Shown one piece after another: positions 5,939-10,367 of a stretch of 10,367 nucleotides of DNA. Each line of letters starts with the position of its first letter. The first letter of the stretch is position 1. A model generated the notes under the pieces. That model saw nothing but the letters and a program-made list of their open reading frames with translations, did not search any database and was not told the origin of the DNA. A program made the position numbers and the translations under genes. The stretch lies in the NCBI GenBank assembly GCA_937949585.1, contig CALEDW010000182.1:1-10367 (forward strand), written 5' to 3'. This DNA is from an uncultured Acidimicrobiia bacterium (GTDB lineage: Bacteria; Actinomycetota; Acidimicrobiia; IMCC26256; CALEDW01).

Positions 5939-8900
5939 CTATGACGCGGCGCGGTGACCGGAGTTCGGGGTCGGGGGGATCGGGACCTCGACGGTGCGGG
6001 TGCGCAGCGCCGGGACGGCCGGTCCGAGGCCGAGCAGACCGACGAGGTTGCACGGGTCGGCGGCGCTGATCCGCACCCGGTTCGTCCCGCCGCCGGTCCG
6101 GCTGTCGGTGCCGGCGACCCGGCGCAGCTCCTCGGCCGCTGCCGGCAGCGCGAACTGCTCACCGCCGACCCCGGCGACGAACCGGCCGCCGAGCACGAGC
6201 CCTCGATCCTCGAAGCGCCGCAGCGCCCGGCACACCTCCGCCCAGGGCAGGCGCAGCGCCTCGGCGCCGAGCAGCGCCCGGAACACCACCCCCCACCGGC
6301 GCAGGAGCAGGTCGGCGACCAGCTCCGCGAGGTCCTCCCGGTCGCCGCCGAAGGCGGGGGCGGGGACCCGCGCCCAGCGCCCGGCCCCCGGAGCCGCTGA
6401 GGCCGGTGCCGTGCCCCACCTGCGCCGGGCGGCCAGCCGGGCGGAGCGGCCCGGGCCGGCCCGCCGGGGGGCGATCCGGGCCCGGAGCGCCCCGAACCCG
6501 TCGGCGGTGAGCAACCCCCGGGCCACTCCGTCCCACAGGCCCCGCTCCACGTCGTCGGGCAAGCGGCGGGTGGTCTCGACGAGCTCGGCGGCGAAGCACG
6601 GTCCCCGTTCGTCGAGGACCTCGAGGATCTCGGCCAGGGCCCCGACCTCGGGCGCGGGGGGCGGCCCGTCGGGCCGGGCCGCAGCGAGGAGCCACGGGAG
6701 GTCCTCGCGCCACACGAGGCTCACCGGGGTGGCCCGCGATGGGCCGGTGCCGGGGCCTGGGCGGGAGGTGGGGCCCGCAACGGGGCGTCCCGGCGGGGCC
6801 AGGCGCAGCCAGGTGAGATGGCCGTCGTGGCCGAGCCGGTCGAGCAGCGCCGGCTCGTAGACGGCGAGTCGGGGGGCGAGCAGGTCGGGCTCCCAGGCCC
6901 CTGCCGGCGCCTCCCAGCCGACGAGGCGGTCCAGCACCCGCTCCAGCCCTGCCTCGGCGACGAGGCGGGCGTCGGGCGCGACGTGCTGCCAGCGGGCGAG
7001 GAACGCGAGGTACACGGCCGGACTCACCGACCGCACCCGGGCGCGCCGACCCCGGCGGGAGCGGGCATGCATCCGGGCCAGGACCCGGCGCGCCACCCAC
7101 TCCGGCGTACCGTCGGCCCCACCGTTGCCCCCACCGTCGGCCCCACCGTCGCCCCCACCGTCGTCCGGGCCGTCGCCGTCGGCCCGCCCTGCGCTGCCGT
7201 CGGGTACGGACCGGTACCGGCCGCTCAATACCGCGCCGGTCCGCTCGGCGGCGGCCAGACCTACCCGCAGCGTCCTGACGGGCAGCCCGGTGATGCCCGC
7301 CAGCTCAGCGAGGGTGGCGATCCCGCTGACCTCGAGGTGGGCCCGCACCAGCGCGCCCAGTGCCTCCGGGTCGCCGGCCAGGGCGGCGTCGGGACGGTCG
7401 CCGGCGTCGAGCACCGCCCACCAGCACCGCGAGCCGTCGCGTACCTCCCGGGCGCGCCCGGTTCGGGCGAGCTCGGCGAACCAGCCGGCCCACTCGGGGC
7501 GCGGGGGGCACAGCACCAGCGCGGCGAGCAGCTCGGCGAGCTCGTCGGGGCCCTCGGGGTTCGGGGCGAGCTCGGCGGTGACCTCGGCGATCACGTCCGG
7601 GTCCAGCGCCCCGATCCCTGCGAGGTCGACGGGCAGCCCGCGCCGCAGCGGCACGGTCCGCGACCGGCGGTTCTGCACCTCGCCCTCGGTGTCGAGGAAC
7701 GCGTACGGCGCGGCGTTGAGAATCTCGTGGGCCAGCAGTGAGGGCTCTGTCGGTTCGACGCAGCGGACCTCGACCCGCCCGGCGGCGAGGTTCTCGAGGA
7801 GCGCCACGAACCCGGCGGCGTCGAGGGCCTCGCCGAGCGTGTCGGCGACGGTTTGGCGCACGAGCGGGTGGTCGGGGATCTCCACCGGCCCGGTGATGTT
7901 CTCCTGGCAGGCCGCGGCCTGGGGGAACACAGCGGCCATCACGTCGTCGGCCTCCATCCGTTGCAACACGGGTGGGTGGCGCCGCCCGCCCCGGCAGCGC
8001 AGGACCACCAGTGCCCGGTTCAGGTTCCAGCGCCAACGGGCGAGGAACATCGGCGCCGGCAGGATCGCCTGACGGAGCGCGTCGAGCACCCCGGCCGGGG
8101 CCAGGAAGCGGGGGACGTCGGCGAGCGGGAAGGAGTGGTGCGGCCCGAGGGAGATCACCACGGCGTCGTCGGTGGCCGCAGCCTGCAGCTCGAAGTTGAA
8201 CGTGCGGCAGAACCGCTTCCGCAGGGCCAGGCCCAGCGCCCGGTTGATCCGCGCGCCGTAGGGGGAATGGACGATGAGCTGCATCCCTTCGGCCTCGTCG
8301 AAGACGCGTTCCAGCACGAGGCGCCGGCGGGTGGGCAGGGCGCCGAGCACGGCCCGGGCCGCGGCGAGGTAGTCGACGACGAAGGCGGCCTGCTCGCCGG
8401 TGATCCCACACCGGTCGGCCACGGCGCGCACCGCCCCGTCGCGGTCGGCCGGGTTCCCCCCACCGGCCGGGTTCCCAGCGCCGGCCGGGCGATCCCGGGT
8501 GTCACCGGCCGTACCGGCGAGATGGGACTCGACCAGCTCGCGCAGTGCCGAGACCTCCTCGGACAGCTCGTCGCTGCGGGCCGGCGCCTCCCCCAGCCAG
8601 AACGGGATCGTGGGGGGCAGGTCGCCGGCGTCGCGCACCCGCACCACCCCGGCCTCCACCCGGCGCACCTGCCAGGAGTGCGTGCCGAGCAGGAACACGT
8701 CGCCGGCCATCGATTCGACGGCCCAATCCTCGTTGACGGTGCCGATGAACGTTTCGTCGGGCTCGGCCAGTACCCGGTAGTCGCCGGTCTCGGGGATCGT
8801 CCCCCCGGACGTGCAGGCGGCGAGGCGGGCGCCGCGGCGGGGCCGCAGCCTGCCCGTGGTCGGGTCGTGGTGCAGGTGCGCGCCCCGGCGACCCCGCCCC

Positions 8901-10300
8901 GTCTCGATCCCGCGGGTGGTGAGCTCGACGACTTCGTCGAAGGCCTCCCGGCGCAGCCCGGCGTAGGGCGCCGCCCGGCGCACGAGGGTGAACAGGTCGT
9001 CGACATGGCGTTCACCGGCGGCGACCTCGGCCACGACCTGCTGGGCGAGTACGTCGACCGGCCCGTCGGGGACCGCGATCGCGTCCAGCCGCCCGGCCCG
9101 TACCGCGGCGAGCAGCGCTGCGCACTCCACCAGCCCGTCCCGGGTGAGGGGGAACAGGCGGCCCCGGGGGACGCCGTCGCGGTGGTGGTTGGCACGCCCG
9201 ACCCGCTGCAGGAACGTGGCGATGCGTCGGGGCGAACCGACCTGACACACCAGGTCGACCGGTCCCACGTCGATGCCGAGCTCGAGCGATGCGGTGGCCA
9301 CCAGCGCCCGCAGCCCGCCCGCCCGGAGCCGGGCCTCCACCGCCTGGCGCCGACGGGTGGAGAGGCTGCCGTGGTGCGCGGCGACCGCCTCGGGTCCGAG
9401 CCGCTCGCCGAGCAGGTGGGCGAGCCGCTCGGCCCACCGCCGGGTGTTCACGAACACCAGGGTGGTCCGGTGCGCGGCGACGAGCTCGGCGATCCGGTCG
9501 ACCACGGCGCCGAGCTGCTCACCCGAGGTGACGGCCTCCGGTTCGCCGCCGGGAAGCTCGAGGGCGACGTCGAGGTCTCTGTGGTGGCCGAGGTCGACGA
9601 CCACCGGCGGCGGCCGGTCACCGACGAGCAGGCGGGCCATCGCCTCGACGGGCCGCTGGGTGGCCGAGAGGCCCACCCGCTGGGGTGGACGGCCGCACAG
9701 CGCCTCGAGACGCTCGAGGCTGAGCGCGAGGTGCGCGCCCCGCCGGTCGGGAGCGAGGGCGTGGATCTCGTCCACGATGACGAGCTCCACCCCCCGCAGC
9801 ATCGCCCGGCTGCGCTCCGCGGTGAGCAGGAGGTACAGCGACTCGGGGGTCGTGATGCAGAAGGCGGGGGGGCGGCGGAGCATCGCCGCCCGGGCCGCCG
9901 GGGCGGTGTCGCCGGTGCGGACCGCGACCGGGAGGTCGGGGGCGTCCAGGCCCGACTCGGCGGCGACCGCGGCGATCTCGGCGAGGGGCCGTTGCAGGTG
10001 CTCGGCGACGTCGACGGCCAGCGCCCGCAGCGGTGAGACGTAGACGACCCGCACCCCCGCCACCGGCGCCGCGCCGGCCAGGTGTGCCCGCCACGCCCGG
10101 TCGATGGCCATGAGGAACGCGGCGAGGGTCTTGCCCGACCCGGTGGGGGCCGCGATCAGGGTGTGGTGCCCGGCTGCGATCGCCGGCCAGCCGGCCGCCT
10201 GGGGTGCGGTAGGGCCGTGCGGGAACCGCCGCCGGAACCAGGTCGCCACCGGCGGGCACAACAGGGTCGCAGGGGCCCGGGACGCGTGCAGGTCGCTCAT
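5939..10300 (-). CDS. lhr: Lhr, large DEAD/DEAH-type ATP-dependent helicase
   Basis: A 1453-residue superfamily 2 helicase of the long Lhr type, similar in size to the mycobacterial enzyme of about 1500. Lhr moves 3' to 5' on single-stranded DNA and unwinds duplexes, including RNA:DNA hybrids, in DNA repair. Seen in order, counted from the ATG: Walker A APTGSGKT (51-58), TPESL (151-155), DEIH box (177-180), SAT motif LSATQ (211-215), FVNTR (283-287), HHGSLS (309-314), ATASLELGID (335-344) and the arginine-finger motif QRVGRANH (365-372). Next come the Lhr-core winged-helix and beta-barrel blocks (NEDWAVESMAGDVFLLG, PFWLGEAPARSDELS, HSPYGARINRALGLAL) and the long C-terminal part, with HEILNAAPYAFLD and an AlkZ-like winged-helix section ending in FVAGVGGEQFALP and ISAADPCNLVGLLG. 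Two small in-frame repeats encode flexible linkers. The ATG at 10300 is preferred; an in-frame GTG at 10330 would add ten unrelated residues and put the SOS-like box inside the gene. There is no ribosome site, so leaderless initiation is possible. Confidence 0.95.
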   Translation of the reverse strand: MSDLHASRAPATLLCPPVATWFRRRFPHGPTAPQAAGWPAIAAGHHTLIAAPTGSGKTLAAFLMAIDRAWRAHLAGAAPVAGVRVVYVSPLRALAVDVAEHLQRPLAEIAAVAAESGLDAPDLPVAVRTGDTAPAARAAMLRRPPAFCITTPESLYLLLTAERSRAMLRGVELVIVDEIHALAPDRRGAHLALSLERLEALCGRPPQRVGLSATQRPVEAMARLLVGDRPPPVVVDLGHHRDLDVALELPGGEPEAVTSGEQLGAVVDRIAELVAAHRTTLVFVNTRRWAERLAHLLGERLGPEAVAAHHGSLSTRRRQAVEARLRAGGLRALVATASLELGIDVGPVDLVCQVGSPRRIATFLQRVGRANHHRDGVPRGRLFPLTRDGLVECAALLAAVRAGRLDAIAVPDGPVDVLAQQVVAEVAAGERHVDDLFTLVRRAAPYAGLRREAFDEVVELTTRGIETGRGRRGAHLHHDPTTGRLRPRRGARLAACTSGGTIPETGDYRVLAEPDETFIGTVNEDWAVESMAGDVFLLGTHSWQVRRVEAGVVRVRDAGDLPPTIPFWLGEAPARSDELSEEVSALRELVESHLAGTAGDTRDRPAGAGNPAGGGNPADRDGAVRAVADRCGITGEQAAFVVDYLAAARAVLGALPTRRRLVLERVFDEAEGMQLIVHSPYGARINRALGLALRKRFCRTFNFELQAAATDDAVVISLGPHHSFPLADVPRFLAPAGVLDALRQAILPAPMFLARWRWNLNRALVVLRCRGGRRHPPVLQRMEADDVMAAVFPQAAACQENITGPVEIPDHPLVRQTVADTLGEALDAAGFVALLENLAAGRVEVRCVEPTEPSLLAHEILNAAPYAFLDTEGEVQNRRSRTVPLRRGLPVDLAGIGALDPDVIAEVTAELAPNPEGPDELAELLAALVLCPPRPEWAGWFAELARTGRAREVRDGSRCWWAVLDAGDRPDAALAGDPEALGALVRAHLEVSGIATLAELAGITGLPVRTLRVGLAAAERTGAVLSGRYRSVPDGSAGRADGDGPDDGGGDGGADGGGNGGADGTPEWVARRVLARMHARSRRGRRARVRSVSPAVYLAFLARWQHVAPDARLVAEAGLERVLDRLVGWEAPAGAWEPDLLAPRLAVYEPALLDRLGHDGHLTWLRLAPPGRPVAGPTSRPGPGTGPSRATPVSLVWREDLPWLLAAARPDGPPPAPEVGALAEILEVLDERGPCFAAELVETTRRLPDDVERGLWDGVARGLLTADGFGALRARIAPRRAGPGRSARLAARRRWGTAPASAAPGAGRWARVPAPAFGGDREDLAELVADLLLRRWGVVFRALLGAEALRLPWAEVCRALRRFEDRGLVLGGRFVAGVGGEQFALPAAAEELRRVAGTDSRTGGGTNRVRISAADPCNLVGLLGLGPAVPALRTRTVEVPIPPTPNSGHRAAS
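7111..7170. repeat. 12-bp tandem repeat inside lhr
   Basis: Four near-identical copies of CCGTCGGCCCCA (variants CCGTTGCCCCCA and CCGTCGCCCCCA) run from 7111 to 7158, with a fifth, degraded copy up to 7170. Twelve bases equal four codons, so the repeat keeps the lhr frame and encodes a Gly/Asp-rich linker (units such as DGGA, DGGG and NGGA) in the C-terminal half, just before TPEWVARRVLARMHARS. Copy number could vary between strains without breaking the gene. Confidence 0.85.
8446..8489. repeat. 18-bp in-frame repeat inside lhr
   Basis: The 13-base string CGGCCGGGTTCCC occurs at 8446-8458 and 8464-8476, and its first eight bases recur at 8482-8489, giving an 18-base period and about two and a half copies. 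Eighteen bases are six codons; the minus strand reads AGAGNP then AGGGNP, a short Gly/Asn/Pro-rich linker between the beta-barrel and the next Lhr domain. It does not disturb the frame. Confidence 0.75.
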
Positions 10301-10314
10301 CGAACAACAGTTTG
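10301..10314. promoter_or_regulatory. Candidate LexA (SOS) box at the lhr start
   Basis: CGAACAACAGTTTG has the CGAAC-N4-GTTYG layout of Gram-positive LexA sites. With base 10300 included, it matches the mycobacterial consensus TCGAAC-N4-GTTCGA at 10 of 12 half-site positions (left half perfect, right half GTTTGC). It directly abuts the ATG at 10300, where a bound repressor would block initiation of a leaderless or short-leader mRNA. It is also a local AT-rich pocket in very GC-rich DNA. Mycobacterial lhr is known to rise after DNA damage, which fits. The call rests on motif matching alone. Confidence 0.5.
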
Positions 10315-10367
10315 CCCCGGGGGGCGACACCGCCCGCCGGACCGCCGCGGCGACCCGGTCACCGGGC

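Noticed and set aside
7853..10036. A very long open frame on the plus strand opposite lhr (about 727 codons)
   Set aside because: Its translation is Gly/Arg/His-rich with no family motif, while the minus strand carries every Lhr motif. Long antisense frames are expected in DNA this GC-rich.
10354..10366. Small palindrome CCCGGT-C-ACCGGG near the window end
   Set aside because: A 13-base GC palindrome is expected by chance at this base composition, and it lies at the edge where the neighbouring gene cannot be seen.

Overview
This is a very GC-rich window, estimated by eye at well over 70% GC, with almost no non-coding space. GTG starts are frequent, and one gene looks leaderless (a -10-like TAGATT placed so that transcription would begin on the start codon). 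Together with a full-length mycobacterial-type Lhr helicase, a Mec-like JAMM peptidase and an AbiEi/DUF559 protein, this points to an actinobacterium, possibly Acidimicrobiia or a relative. The lineage is an inference from gene style, not a measured placement.

Layout, left to right. Bases 1-1008 (+) are the 3' part of a P-type cation ATPase: the end of the cytoplasmic P domain and six C-terminal membrane segments. It converges, with 26 bp between, on a DUF849/BKACE beta-keto acid cleavage enzyme at 1035-1919 (-). That gene is divergent, across a 137-bp spacer, from a molybdenum hydroxylase large subunit at 2057-4390 (+), a form II CoxL-like protein with an AYRGAGR motif. Sixteen bases later on the same strand is a small JAMM/M67 metallopeptidase of the Mec type (4407-4865). 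On the other strand, lhr (5939-10300, -) is followed by a gene for an AbiEi-like winged helix fused to a DUF559 nuclease-fold domain (4748-5884, -). The 3' end of that gene runs antisense into the JAMM gene.

How the genes may work together. The BKACE and the molybdenum hydroxylase share a divergent promoter region and could belong to one catabolic pathway (hydroxylation of a substrate, then acetyl-CoA-dependent cleavage of a beta-keto acid). The substrate is unknown, and the FAD and 2Fe-2S partner subunits are not in the window. The JAMM protease probably shares a transcript with the hydroxylase, but the sulfur-carrier and cysteine synthase genes (cysO, cysM) that accompany mec in mycobacteria are not next to it. 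Lhr and the DUF559 protein form a second co-directional pair. A sequence resembling the actinobacterial LexA (SOS) box abuts the lhr start codon, which would fit DNA-damage control of this repair helicase.

I see no RNA genes, mobile elements, CRISPR arrays or phage genes, and no clear new defence system. The points most worth checking are the SOS-like box at lhr, the orphan hydroxylase-JAMM operon, the probable leaderless start, and the unusual C-terminal tail of the DUF559 protein.
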